A stretch of 64,000 nucleotides of DNA. Origin: Candidatus Kryptoniota bacterium (GTDB taxonomy: Bacteria; Bacteroidota; Ignavibacteria; Kryptoniales; JAKASW01). Positions 25,963-34,302 of this stretch are shown here, piece by piece. Numbering within the stretch: the stretch's first letter is position 1; the number at the start of each line of letters is the position of its first letter. The position numbers were made by a program, and so were the translations under genes. The stretch covers positions 1-64,000 of the forward strand of contig JAHECO010000019.1 in NCBI GenBank assembly GCA_024641705.1. The letters run 5' to 3'. Below the pieces are notes generated by a model, which was not told where the DNA came from, did not search any database, and saw nothing but the letters and a program-made list of their open reading frames with translations.

Positions 25963-26559
25963 TTATCTTTTTCTTCCTTTCTCGGTAAGAATACCTTCGG
26001 TGAACATCCTGAATACCTGCTTGGGCACTTCCGATTCCGATAGCGCATGCTTGGAGAGGAAATCCGTTTTCATCAGTTCCCTCACGACGCCGACGTAGGC
26101 CGTGGTGAATACCACTGCATCGATGTCCTTCCGTACCCAACCGTTCTTCTGGCCGTCGGCGAATATCTTTTGCCAACCCACAGCCAGTCGTTCCTGAATT
26201 ATCGTATCGACCTCCTTAAAAAGCGCGGGCGCATTCAACCGGACTTCGATAAGAATTCTCTGCCATTGCTCGTTGATGTGGGTTCCCACAATCTCGGAGA
26301 TGGCCTCTATTTTATTGACGGACGACTCCTTAAGGGATTGTATTCTCTCGAAAGCTCCTGTGAGCGTATTCATCTTGTCCAGTACGACTTCCCTGAGTAT
26401 CTCTTCCTTGCTCGGAAACAGCTTGTAGACCGTCTTCTTACTTATCCCGAGTTCCGCTGCTATCTCGTCTATAGTCACCTTCTTGAACCCGTGCCGCGCG
26501 AATTTCGCGTAGGAGAGCTCGAGGATTGCCTGTCGGAGGTTGTCTATGCCTGGCACCAT
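25963..26559 (-). CDS. TetR-family transcriptional regulator of the exporter operon
   Basis: From the ATG at 26559 this is a 198-residue protein: an N-terminal helix-turn-helix (VTIDEIAAELGISKKTVYKLF) followed by a helical ligand domain of unknown specificity. It is the first gene of the exporter unit and lies 1 base before hlyD. Upstream in-frame starts exist (GTG at 26631, ATG at 26589), but the ATG at 26559 fits the family N-terminus and lies 7 bases after a predicted -10 box. A perfect inverted repeat covers the promoter, so it probably represses itself and the exporter, as CecR does for ybhGFSR in E. coli. Confidence 0.85.
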   Translation of the reverse strand: MVPGIDNLRQAILELSYAKFARHGFKKVTIDEIAAELGISKKTVYKLFPSKEEILREVVLDKMNTLTGAFERIQSLKESSVNKIEAISEIVGTHINEQWQRILIEVRLNAPALFKEVDTIIQERLAVGWQKIFADGQKNGWVRKDIDAVVFTTAYVGVVRELMKTDFLSKHALSESEVPKQVFRMFTEGILTEKGRKR

Positions 26560-26589
26560 GGAAACCAAATTAGTGTTTTCAGTTTCCAT
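26558..26589. promoter_or_regulatory. Candidate TetR operator
   Basis: ATGGAAAC (26558-26565) and GTTTCCAT (26582-26589) are perfect 8-base inverted arms with a 16-base spacer. The left arm in the transcription sense follows the -35 box directly, the -10 box lies in the spacer, and the right arm contains the tetR start codon. This is a classic position for autorepression. Confidence 0.55.
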
Positions 26590-26595
26590 TGTCAA
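26567..26595 (-). promoter_or_regulatory. Promoter of tetR and the exporter operon, predicted leaderless
   Basis: On the minus strand TTGACA (26595-26590), 17 bases, TAATTT (26572-26567). The -10 box ends 7 bases before the ATG at 26559, so the mRNA would begin at or one base before the start codon. Confidence 0.55.
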
Positions 26596-26730
26596 GGGTT
26601 GCCACGCGAGATACTGCTTTCCCGACTTCACAGAATAAGCCGCTGATTATCGGTACCCTTTAGCAGGGGGAAGACGAATATGAGACCGGCTCTTGCCGGC
26701 AGTGTAGCGGACGATCGGGAGGCTGTGAAA

Positions 26731-28704
26731 TCAGGCTCGCCCACGAAGCTGAAGAAGGCTCTTCGCGATGATCTCGAGGTCGAGCCAGACGGACTGGTTC
26801 CGTGCGTAATAAACGTAAAGCTTCTCGACCTCTTCAGGAGAGAGGGATTGCCCCCGGTTAAGTTGAACGACGCCCGTAATCCCAATCTTTCCGAACAGCT
26901 CCTCACTCCCCTGCGGATGATATTCAGACCGGCCCACAACCGAAAGTTCGCCGGACAGCACCCTCGGCAGTTTCCGGAAGACTCGCCGCAAAGCCCCGTC
27001 CTTTCCGGTCAGAGCAGCCGGCCAGAGGAGAGCGAGTCCGGCGATGGCGAACAATACATCGAACATTCGCTTCGCCCGGATATTCCTGCTGCGGTGCAGG
27101 CTGTAATCGATCTCAACAAGAGGGATATCCGACAATCCGTCTACGTAGGTCTTTCCTATGATCACGTCCATCGTGTCGGGGACGAGCTTGAAGTTGACCG
27201 CAGGATTCTCCACACTGGCGACCGCCTGCAGAACCTGCGAATACGAGATCCGTCCCGATGCGAACACGACATCATCGATCTTCTTCTCTTTGATCAATCT
27301 CGGAAGTTCCGACAGCGTTCCGACGACCTTGATCCCCAGCAACCTTGTCTCCGACGGCGCATCCTCCGCGACTATTCCCACAATATCGTAGCCCATCGAT
27401 ACACGTCCCCGGATCTTTTTGATGAGCTCCACGGCGCGTTGGTCCATTCCGACGACCAGGGTTTTCCTCCCGAAAAACGGATGACGCGAGCTGCCGACCG
27501 ATGTCTTCAGCTGATACAGCAGCCTGTACCCTGGAAGGACCGCGAGCATGACCGCACTCGCCGAAAGGACCATCAACCTGGAAAAAGCGAACTCCTTGAA
27601 GAAGAAGGTCAGCGAAGAGAAGAACAGGAATGTCAGAAAACCTGTGAGTATCGACAGCCGGAAGGAATACTTATTCTCGCCGTATATCCCAAGCGACATC
27701 CCGAACAGGGCGAAAACTATTGCAGGTGCAATATAGAAGTAAGGGCGTCCGTACGCGGGGATCGCGTAGATCCTGTGCGATTTCAGAAACTCGCCGATGA
27801 ACATTGCCGCCACTATTGCAGAGAAATCCACGAAAACCGGCCACGTCTTCCCCAGCCACAGGAAGACTCGGCGCATCTGGCGGTTGACGAGTATAGCTCC
27901 TCTCAGTGCCCGTGACAAGAAAGTGTTCACACCATACCTCTTTTCAACGAACACGCCCATAGCGCGATAGAATTCGTAAGTCTGGTTTATGTTGCTGCGC
28001 CTGGTACTTTCCCCTTTGAAATGAATGGCCGTCGTTCTCGGTGTGTAAAAGACCTTGTATCCGGCATTCTTGATCTTGTAGCAAAGATCTATATCTTCCC
28101 CGTACATGAAGTAATCTTCATCGAAGCCCCCGACCTTGTCGAACACGCGCCGCGGGATGAACATGAAGCTCCCGCCTATGGCGTCGACTTCGTGTTCTTC
28201 ATCTGGATTGAGATAAGTGAGGTTGTACCTCCCGAACATCTTCGTCCGCGGGAAAAGGGTGCTCAATCCGGAGATCTTTGTAAATGCGACCCAGGGCGTC
28301 GGGAATCCTCTTCTGCATGTTTTCTGAAGCGTGCCGTCGCCGTTGAGCACTTTGCAGCTTGCGGCCCCTGCTTCCGGGTGAACCGCGGAGAACGCAAGCA
28401 TCTCCTTGACCGTATTCTCTTCTACGACGGCATCCGGATTTATCAGAAGGAGATACTCGCCCGACGATATCTTGACACCCTGGTTGTTCGCCTTGCCGAA
28501 ACCGACGTTCACATTGTTTTCGATCAGCCTCACTGCCGGGTAGTTCTTCTTGATTACCTCGACAGTATCATCGTCCGAAGAATTGTCCACAACGATTATT
28601 TCAGAGTCTATCCCGATCAACGCACGATTTAGAGACGTGATCAGGTTCTCCAGGAACCCCCGCACATTGAAGCTCACAATTACAACGGAGACCTGCTTCT
28701 TCAA
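26731..28704 (-). CDS. GT2 glycosyltransferase fused to a core-deleted sugar-transferase (WbaP-type) half
   Basis: A 657-residue protein. Residues 1 to about 235 are a GT2 domain of the rhamnosyltransferase type (VSVVIVSFNV at the start, an INPDAVV metal-site region, GFDEDYFMYGEDIDLCYK). Then come four or five membrane spans (about 290-400) and a nucleotide-binding-like domain (KTLVVGMDQRAVELI). The last 120 residues start as a polyprenyl-phosphate sugar transferase (AKRMFDVLFAIAGLALLWP) but jump to the distal part (LSGELSVVGRSEY). The catalytic middle with its PGPV, KFRSM and DE residues is absent. The intact enzyme encoded at 29505-30923 shows what is missing. The GT2 half may work; the C-terminal half cannot be a normal phosphosugar transferase. 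It is the last gene of the polysaccharide operon. Confidence 0.75.
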   Translation of the reverse strand: MKKQVSVVIVSFNVRGFLENLITSLNRALIGIDSEIIVVDNSSDDDTVEVIKKNYPAVRLIENNVNVGFGKANNQGVKISSGEYLLLINPDAVVEENTVKEMLAFSAVHPEAGAASCKVLNGDGTLQKTCRRGFPTPWVAFTKISGLSTLFPRTKMFGRYNLTYLNPDEEHEVDAIGGSFMFIPRRVFDKVGGFDEDYFMYGEDIDLCYKIKNAGYKVFYTPRTTAIHFKGESTRRSNINQTYEFYRAMGVFVEKRYGVNTFLSRALRGAILVNRQMRRVFLWLGKTWPVFVDFSAIVAAMFIGEFLKSHRIYAIPAYGRPYFYIAPAIVFALFGMSLGIYGENKYSFRLSILTGFLTFLFFSSLTFFFKEFAFSRLMVLSASAVMLAVLPGYRLLYQLKTSVGSSRHPFFGRKTLVVGMDQRAVELIKKIRGRVSMGYDIVGIVAEDAPSETRLLGIKVVGTLSELPRLIKEKKIDDVVFASGRISYSQVLQAVASVENPAVNFKLVPDTMDVIIGKTYVDGLSDIPLVEIDYSLHRSRNIRAKRMFDVLFAIAGLALLWPAALTGKDGALRRVFRKLPRVLSGELSVVGRSEYHPQGSEELFGKIGITGVVQLNRGQSLSPEEVEKLYVYYARNQSVWLDLEIIAKSLLQLRGRA

Positions 28705-29447
28705 TGCTTCCTCAAGCCGAGAAACCTCAGAGCCCTTCCTATGCCGAGTATCAGAACGATCATGACCCCTTCGAACACTATCTTCTTGGACATCTTGCTG
28801 GTCCCCACCCGGCGTTCAGTGAAGACGATCGGCACCTCGACTATCCTGAATCCTTTGCGGTAAGCGCGGACGTTCATTTCGACCTGGAACGCGTAGCCGT
28901 TCGACCTTATTGAATCCAGATCTATCGATTTAAGGACCTCGATTTTAAAGGCCTTGAACCCGCTCGTCATGTCGTTGACAGGAACACCGGTGACGATCCT
29001 GGCATACAAGTTAGCGCCATAGCTGAGGAGCAATCGCTTCATGGGCCAGTTGAGAACCGAAATCCCGGAGGCGTACCGGGAACCGATTGCGACATCGGCG
29101 TGATCGACGAGTGCTTTGCAGAAGCGAGGTATTTCACCCGGCTCGTGAGAGAGATCCGCGTCCATTTCCACGACAAAGTCGTATCCATTCTCGATCGCAT
29201 ATCTGAAACCCGCCACGTACGCGGTGCCCAATCCTTCTTTGCCTTTGCGGCACACGATGCGCACGCGGCTGTCGTTCTGCGAAATGCTTTCGACAATCTT
29301 CTGAGTCCCATCCGGCGAGTTATCATCCACCACCAGTACATGCGTGTTTGGGCAGGCGCCGAGGACTTTCGGAATTACAGCCCCGATATTTTCGGCCTCG
29401 TTGTAGGTCGGGATTATCACCAGAACCTTTTTATCGTTTTCAGTCAT
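28701..29447 (-). CDS. Polyprenol-phosphate mannosyl/glycosyltransferase (DPM1-like GT2)
   Basis: About 248 residues from the ATG at 29447. The GT2 motifs are VIIPTYNEAENI, VVDDNSPDGT and EMDADLSHEP, all in the dolichol-phosphate-mannose-synthase form, and FTERRVGTSKMS matches the C-terminal end of that group. It has a short hydrophobic tail and no long membrane domain. It probably moves a sugar from a nucleotide carrier to polyprenyl phosphate at the inner face of the membrane. The ATG at 29447 is preferred because GGTGA precedes it; an ATG at 29492 would add 15 residues. Its 3' end overlaps the fusion gene by four bases. Confidence 0.87.
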   Translation of the reverse strand: MTENDKKVLVIIPTYNEAENIGAVIPKVLGACPNTHVLVVDDNSPDGTQKIVESISQNDSRVRIVCRKGKEGLGTAYVAGFRYAIENGYDFVVEMDADLSHEPGEIPRFCKALVDHADVAIGSRYASGISVLNWPMKRLLLSYGANLYARIVTGVPVNDMTSGFKAFKIEVLKSIDLDSIRSNGYAFQVEMNVRAYRKGFRIVEVPIVFTERRVGTSKMSKKIVFEGVMIVLILGIGRALRFLGLRKH

Positions 29448-29504
29448 CAGGAAACTCACCCTCGCGGTATTGATATTGGGCGGGAGAGACATCGGGATTT
29501 CTCG

Positions 29505-30923
29505 TCACGTGTGCCCCTTCCCGAGCAGGACATGAAAAATTGTCCAAAAGAGTATCTGAAAATCAAGTCTCAGCGACATGTTTTCAATGTAATATAGATC
29601 GTACTGCAAATCTATTTTGACGTCCTCAATACTCTCGTCGTACTTGTACTTGACTCTCGACAGTCCGGTCAGTCCCGGCTTCACTTTATACCTCCTCTTA
29701 TAGAGAGGAATTTCTTTGGAGAGTTTCTCTACGAAGTATGGCCGTTCAGGCCGGGGACCGACGAGACTCATCTCACCCTTCAGTACGTTGAGGAATTGAG
29801 GAGTCTCATCAAGATGAGATTTTCTGAGAAATCTTCCGACTCCCGTGACGCGCGGGTCGTTTTTCGATGCCCACACGGGGCCGGTCTGCTTCTCCGCGTC
29901 GACGCGCATCGACCGGAATTTGAGAAGTGTAAAGTCCTTCTGATCTCTTCCGACCCTCACCTGCCTATAGATAACAGGCCCCTTTGAATCGAGCTTGATT
30001 GCCGCAGCCAGCAGGAGCCAGAGAGGGAGCCCGACGACGAGCGAAATCCCGGAAACGCCGATATCCATGAGGCGTTTGGTCGCGACCTGCCACTGTTGCA
30101 TGAGTTGCGGGACGACGTCGATCAGCGGGAAGCCGTAAAGTTGAGATGTCCTGGCCTGCCCGGCGATTGAGTCGTAAAGATCGGGGACAATCTTTATCGA
30201 TGCCTCCAGGCCGTTTACACCGGTTATGATACTGTAGAGATTCTCCTTTTCATTTTCTTCAAGGGCAATGATGATTTCCCTGGCCTGGTGTTTTTCCAGC
30301 GTTTCGTTGAGGTCCGACACCCCCGACAGTATCGGCGCGGGCAAACCATCCGGGTTTCCCGTTTCCCCGACCCTGACAAAGCCGAGCGGGTCGTAGCCGA
30401 GGCTCCTGTACTTTTTTGCAAGATCATAAACCGAGCGGGCTCTCTCGCCGGAGCCTACGATTATCGCCTTGCGCAACCCGATGCCTCTCATCAGCAGCTG
30501 TTTCTGAAGAGTCCTGAACGCGACTCTCACAATCGAGACGAAGAAGACTATGAGGCACCAATAGAACATGATGAACATACGGAGATGGGGTATTCTTCCA
30601 GACGCCGCGTCGTCAAAGAATATTGCAAAGAAGAGGATAAACACGCCGAGCGTGACAACTTTCAGGACGGCTATTATCTCATCCAGCCGGGAGCTCAGGT
30701 AAGTGAATTTGTACATCCCCCAGAACCAGAACAGGAACATCATGAAGAGCGATAGGAGAATGACCGGGCCCCAGAAATCGGGAACCGCCATCACATGGAA
30801 AAGGCCGCTGCGGATACGTATGTAATAGTAAATTGCATTTGCAGAGACCAAGGATACGGAGTCCGCGATGAGGAGGAAGAGGAGGTTCCCTCCTCTTGCG
30901 GTCAGTTTCTCGACACTTCCCAT
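29505..30923 (-). CDS. Undecaprenyl-phosphate phosphosugar transferase (WbaP/WcaJ type)
   Basis: About 472 residues from the ATG at 30923. Four or five membrane spans fill residues 10-130, a nucleotide-binding-like domain (KAIIVGSGERARSVYDLA) follows, and the C-terminal domain is an intact bacterial sugar transferase: DSKGPVIYRQ, KFRSM near residue 335, HLDETPQ with the catalytic acid pair region, and SLVGPRPERPYF. It should start repeat-unit assembly by moving a sugar-1-phosphate onto undecaprenyl phosphate. The longer open frame upstream encodes a cysteine-rich nonsense N-terminus and overlaps the previous gene, so it was not used. The gene overlaps the preceding GT2 gene by 22 bases. Confidence 0.9.
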   Translation of the reverse strand: MGSVEKLTARGGNLLFLLIADSVSLVSANAIYYYIRIRSGLFHVMAVPDFWGPVILLSLFMMFLFWFWGMYKFTYLSSRLDEIIAVLKVVTLGVFILFFAIFFDDAASGRIPHLRMFIMFYWCLIVFFVSIVRVAFRTLQKQLLMRGIGLRKAIIVGSGERARSVYDLAKKYRSLGYDPLGFVRVGETGNPDGLPAPILSGVSDLNETLEKHQAREIIIALEENEKENLYSIITGVNGLEASIKIVPDLYDSIAGQARTSQLYGFPLIDVVPQLMQQWQVATKRLMDIGVSGISLVVGLPLWLLLAAAIKLDSKGPVIYRQVRVGRDQKDFTLLKFRSMRVDAEKQTGPVWASKNDPRVTGVGRFLRKSHLDETPQFLNVLKGEMSLVGPRPERPYFVEKLSKEIPLYKRRYKVKPGLTGLSRVKYKYDESIEDVKIDLQYDLYYIENMSLRLDFQILFWTIFHVLLGKGHT

Positions 30924-32056
30924 TTTGTCTCCGGCCGTTTCACAATAGAACTGACATATCCGATCAAAAGTGCCCCGTTGGCAACTGCAAAGTAGCCCAG
31001 GTGCGAAGCAAGAGGTATATGGATCCCCCTGAGCAATCCCACAACACCTATCGCTGCCACGGCATAGCACACGATTTGCATTACCAGTGTAAAATAAAAA
31101 AGAGTACTTTGAGAAACGAGAAACAAATTCGAGACAAATAAAACAAATAGAAGGAACGGGACCCCCCACCTGATGATTTTGTGCGACCAGAGCGAATAGG
31201 CCGCGAACCCTCTTAGCGGGTTCAGGAGGGATTTGATTGTTCCCAGAGTCGCCATCACGGCGGCGCCTATCCTCACTTTCCGCCTGAACTCGCCTCTGAG
31301 GTCTCCCGACTGTTCGATTGCAAGGGCCTCAGGCTCGTAAACGAAATAGTACCCCTGTTCGATGATCTTAAGAGGCAACACGAAGTCGTCAGCGATGCGC
31401 GCATGCGTGGCGAACGGCACGAACAACTCGCGCCTGACAGCGTAGACCGCCCCGTTGCCGCCGAGGGTCATTCCCTGATCCCCCTCCAACTTCTTCAGCC
31501 AACCTTCGAACGCCCAGTATTCGGATTCTAGTTTTAGCCCGCCCGGGTCTTCGGGCGGAAGAATCTCCTGACGCCCGCAGACGCCCCCAACTTTCTCATT
31601 TGCGAAGTGGTGCTCAATTTTTCTCAACGCCCCGGCCTGAAGTCTCGTATTGGCGTCCGTAAACATCAAGATGGTTCCGGTGGCAAGCTTCTGCAAATCG
31701 TTCAGTACCCACACTTTGCCCCTGTTTTTTTCGAAAGGTACTACTTTCAGTCTGGGGTCTTCGATCCGATTCAAAAATTCCGTAGTCCGGTCCGATGTCC
31801 CATCGACCCCGACGATGATCTCAAACGACGGATAGTCGATGGACAGGAATCCTCTTACTCGTTCTTCGATGGTCCTCTCTTCGTTGAAAGCGGAGATCAG
31901 GATGGAAATACTTCTTGTCGACTCACCGTCTCCGGCGGGGCAGCGATAACGTTTCCTGAAGATCGACAAACACGCAAGGGATGCCGGATAAAGGACGTAA
32001 GAGTGCAGGATCAGTATGAAAGCCCCCCAGAACAATACGCTGAATAGCTCGGTCAT
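30902..32056 (-). CDS. Membrane GT2 glycosyltransferase
   Basis: A 384-residue processive-type GT2. A first span (about 5-25) is followed by the catalytic domain with ISILISAFNEERTIEE, MFTDANTRL, a GGNGAVYAVRR acceptor-site segment and RIADDFVLP, and then three or four C-terminal spans. An RRK segment replaces the usual QxxRW box, so it is likely a non-synthase member that adds single sugars. It lies in the polysaccharide operon 2 bases from the GT4 gene. Confidence 0.85.
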   Translation of the reverse strand: MTELFSVLFWGAFILILHSYVLYPASLACLSIFRKRYRCPAGDGESTRSISILISAFNEERTIEERVRGFLSIDYPSFEIIVGVDGTSDRTTEFLNRIEDPRLKVVPFEKNRGKVWVLNDLQKLATGTILMFTDANTRLQAGALRKIEHHFANEKVGGVCGRQEILPPEDPGGLKLESEYWAFEGWLKKLEGDQGMTLGGNGAVYAVRRELFVPFATHARIADDFVLPLKIIEQGYYFVYEPEALAIEQSGDLRGEFRRKVRIGAAVMATLGTIKSLLNPLRGFAAYSLWSHKIIRWGVPFLLFVLFVSNLFLVSQSTLFYFTLVMQIVCYAVAAIGVVGLLRGIHIPLASHLGYFAVANGALLIGYVSSIVKRPETKWEVSRN

Positions 32057-32058
32057 CT

Positions 32059-33234
32059 TTACGAAAGCGTCCCGCAGGCTTCAATCAGCTTCTGGCCGAC
32101 GGAGTCCCAAGTATACTTCTCGGAAACAAGCCTCCTTGCATTCTCACCGAGTCTTCTGCGCAGATCAGGCGAGGACGAAAGGAGAACAATTTTCTCGGCG
32201 ATCTTCTCGGGTGAATCCGCAATTAGCAGATGCTTCCCGTCCTCGACCTCAATCCCCTCCGCACCGACGGAAGTCGAGACAACCGCCATACCGAGAGCCA
32301 TCAACTCAAGCAGCTTAATACGGATTCCCGAACCGATTCTGAGCGGGATAACCGCGACGGAGGCCATCGATGCGAACTTGTTGAAATCATCCACATAGCC
32401 GATCACGTCGCATCCCTCAGCGATCTCGGACCGCGGCAGCCTGTCGGTCGCTTTACCCGCGATGAGTGTCCTGATGTGCGGCGCTCGTTCTCTCAATGCG
32501 GGAACCACATTCCTCATATAGAAACGGAAACCGTCGGTGTTAGGTAGCCAGTCAAAACTTGAGAGGAACAGGACGCGATCGGAAGCGGGGTCTGACGACG
32601 GAATGAATTTCTCAATGTCTACTCCGGCAGGTACGACGAATGAGTGCATCCGCGGCACGAGATCCTTCATCTTCTTCTCGTCCACACCCGAGATCGGTAG
32701 AACCAGATCAACCTTGCCCAATACTTCGGACTCGAATCTAAGCATTCTGGAATATTGCAGCCTCGCGTACCATTTCATAACCGGGTTCGTCGCATGCTGG
32801 GATACCCGTCCCATTATGTGGGATTCAAAATTGTGTTCGCGCAGGGCAACTTTCGCACCGAACATTCCTTTCAACGCAATACCGTAAGGCGCCATGTGAA
32901 GATGATCGACGTGAATGAAGTCGAATGATCCCTTTTCGTAAACACTTCGCAATGTGTCCAGGCCCTCCCTGACAAAATATCTTTCCATGTTATAGGGGCG
33001 CGAGGAAAACAGATTTTCAATACCGCCCAATATTGAATATCCTTTGATCCGCGGCAGCGGTGTAAAACATACCATCGACGTGAATCTCGGGTCAATCTCC
33101 TCGTCGTCGACTGGCGCCGCGAAATGGATTTCCGCGCCGTGCTTCAGGTACTGTTTCGTGAGATTGAATATCCCGACTCTGCTGCCGTCTTTCATCGGGT
33201 AAGGCACCTTGGTGGCAATCTGCAGAATCTTCAC
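32059..33234 (-). CDS. Glycosyltransferase family 4 protein
   Basis: About 391 residues starting from the GTG at 33234, which puts the protein start directly at the first Rossmann strand (KILQIATKVPYPMKDGSRV). The donor-domain text includes VPAGVDIEKF, RVLFLSSFDWLPN, DVIGYVDD and RIGSGIRIKLLELMALG, where the glutamate of the EX7E motif is present. The longer open frame upstream has an arginine-rich N-terminus and overlaps the next gene, so it is unlikely. No good ribosome-binding site is seen before the GTG. It is part of the polysaccharide operon. Confidence 0.85.
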   Translation of the reverse strand: MKILQIATKVPYPMKDGSRVGIFNLTKQYLKHGAEIHFAAPVDDEEIDPRFTSMVCFTPLPRIKGYSILGGIENLFSSRPYNMERYFVREGLDTLRSVYEKGSFDFIHVDHLHMAPYGIALKGMFGAKVALREHNFESHIMGRVSQHATNPVMKWYARLQYSRMLRFESEVLGKVDLVLPISGVDEKKMKDLVPRMHSFVVPAGVDIEKFIPSSDPASDRVLFLSSFDWLPNTDGFRFYMRNVVPALRERAPHIRTLIAGKATDRLPRSEIAEGCDVIGYVDDFNKFASMASVAVIPLRIGSGIRIKLLELMALGMAVVSTSVGAEGIEVEDGKHLLIADSPEKIAEKIVLLSSSPDLRRRLGENARRLVSEKYTWDSVGQKLIEACGTLS

Positions 33235-33280
33235 CCGAAAAACTATGACAAAATCGCCAAAATTACAAGACTTGCATCGT

Positions 33281-34231
33281 TCACTTGAACAGAGTCTCAG
33301 GAGGCTCTGATGAAAATATTCCCCTGATGGCAGCTTCAAATGTGTATAGCGCCTTCGCCGCGGTGCCGATGCGGAACGTCGCCAGTGCCAGAAGAAGATA
33401 GAACGGAACCCGGATAAGGAGGCCGACAATTTTAACGAATTCAGACCCGGCCCTCTTGAAGCCGGTGAAGTGGCGCCTGATGAATTTCAGTTGCGCCAGA
33501 TGCATCGCGAGTATGTAGCGGCGGGAGACCCTTGAGCCGGCTTCAGGACCCGCATGGACTGCACTCGCGCCGGGAAAAAACTTCACCGGCACTCCGAGCT
33601 GCCTCGCACGATAGCACAGGTCGGTGTCTTCGCTGTAAAGAAAGAAGTGCTCGTCGAACCCATGAAGCCTTTCAAACACATCACGTGGAATCAAAAAAAA
33701 CGACCCCTCGACGGCATCCACGTCCATCGGGGTATCCCGACTGATGTGGGTATAGTAGTAGGCTCCGAGCGTCTTTGATTTCGGAAACAGCTTGTAAAGA
33801 AAGAGAGCTTCGGAGAGTTGGTTCAGTAACGAAGGGAAACTCCTAAGAGTATTCGTAACCTTCCCTGCCTCATCGATCACCAATCCACCGACTATCGCCC
33901 CTTCGCTAAGATCACCCTCAAATGCACTCATTTGCTGCAACGCATCTCCCAACAAAAATGCATCAGGGTTGAGAAAGACAAGATCTTTGCCCGTCGCTTC
34001 GCGCGCCCCCGTGTTGCATGCCGCCGCAAATCCAAGGTTTGCCTTATTTTCAATAATTTTCGCCATCCCAAGGCTCCTCACGATCGACAAAGTGCTGTCC
34101 GTGGAATTGTTGTCCACAACGATTATTTCGAATTCCATGCGGCCGGCCGACGAGGGAATACTCTTAAGGCACCGCTCTACAGAATCGGCGGAATCGAAAG
34201 CGACAACGATGACCGACAGATCCTTTGCCAT
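33281..34231 (-). CDS. GT2 glycosyltransferase (rhamnosyltransferase type)
   Basis: A 316-residue GT2 enzyme with LSVIVVAFDSADSVERC, EIIVVDNNSTDST, FLNPDAFLL and GFDEHFFLYSEDTDLCYRA, the same plan as the GT2 half of the fusion protein at the operon end. A hydrophobic C-terminal segment suggests peripheral membrane binding. It probably adds one sugar to the lipid-linked repeat unit; rhamnose is only a family guess. It lies 71 bases after the methyltransferase gene. Confidence 0.86.
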   Translation of the reverse strand: MAKDLSVIVVAFDSADSVERCLKSIPSSAGRMEFEIIVVDNNSTDSTLSIVRSLGMAKIIENKANLGFAAACNTGAREATGKDLVFLNPDAFLLGDALQQMSAFEGDLSEGAIVGGLVIDEAGKVTNTLRSFPSLLNQLSEALFLYKLFPKSKTLGAYYYTHISRDTPMDVDAVEGSFFLIPRDVFERLHGFDEHFFLYSEDTDLCYRARQLGVPVKFFPGASAVHAGPEAGSRVSRRYILAMHLAQLKFIRRHFTGFKRAGSEFVKIVGLLIRVPFYLLLALATFRIGTAAKALYTFEAAIRGIFSSEPPETLFK

Positions 34232-34302
34232 CCTAGAATACGGCTTTCATTTCGTCTTCCCCGAAGGCCTCGCAGAGACGGTTTTCTCCCTCGTGTAGCA
34301 GT

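Noticed and set aside
26680-27915. A 411-codon plus-strand frame opposite the GT2/sugar-transferase fusion
   Set aside because: Very rich in arginine, glutamine and histidine with no domain, and it lies over a clear gene.
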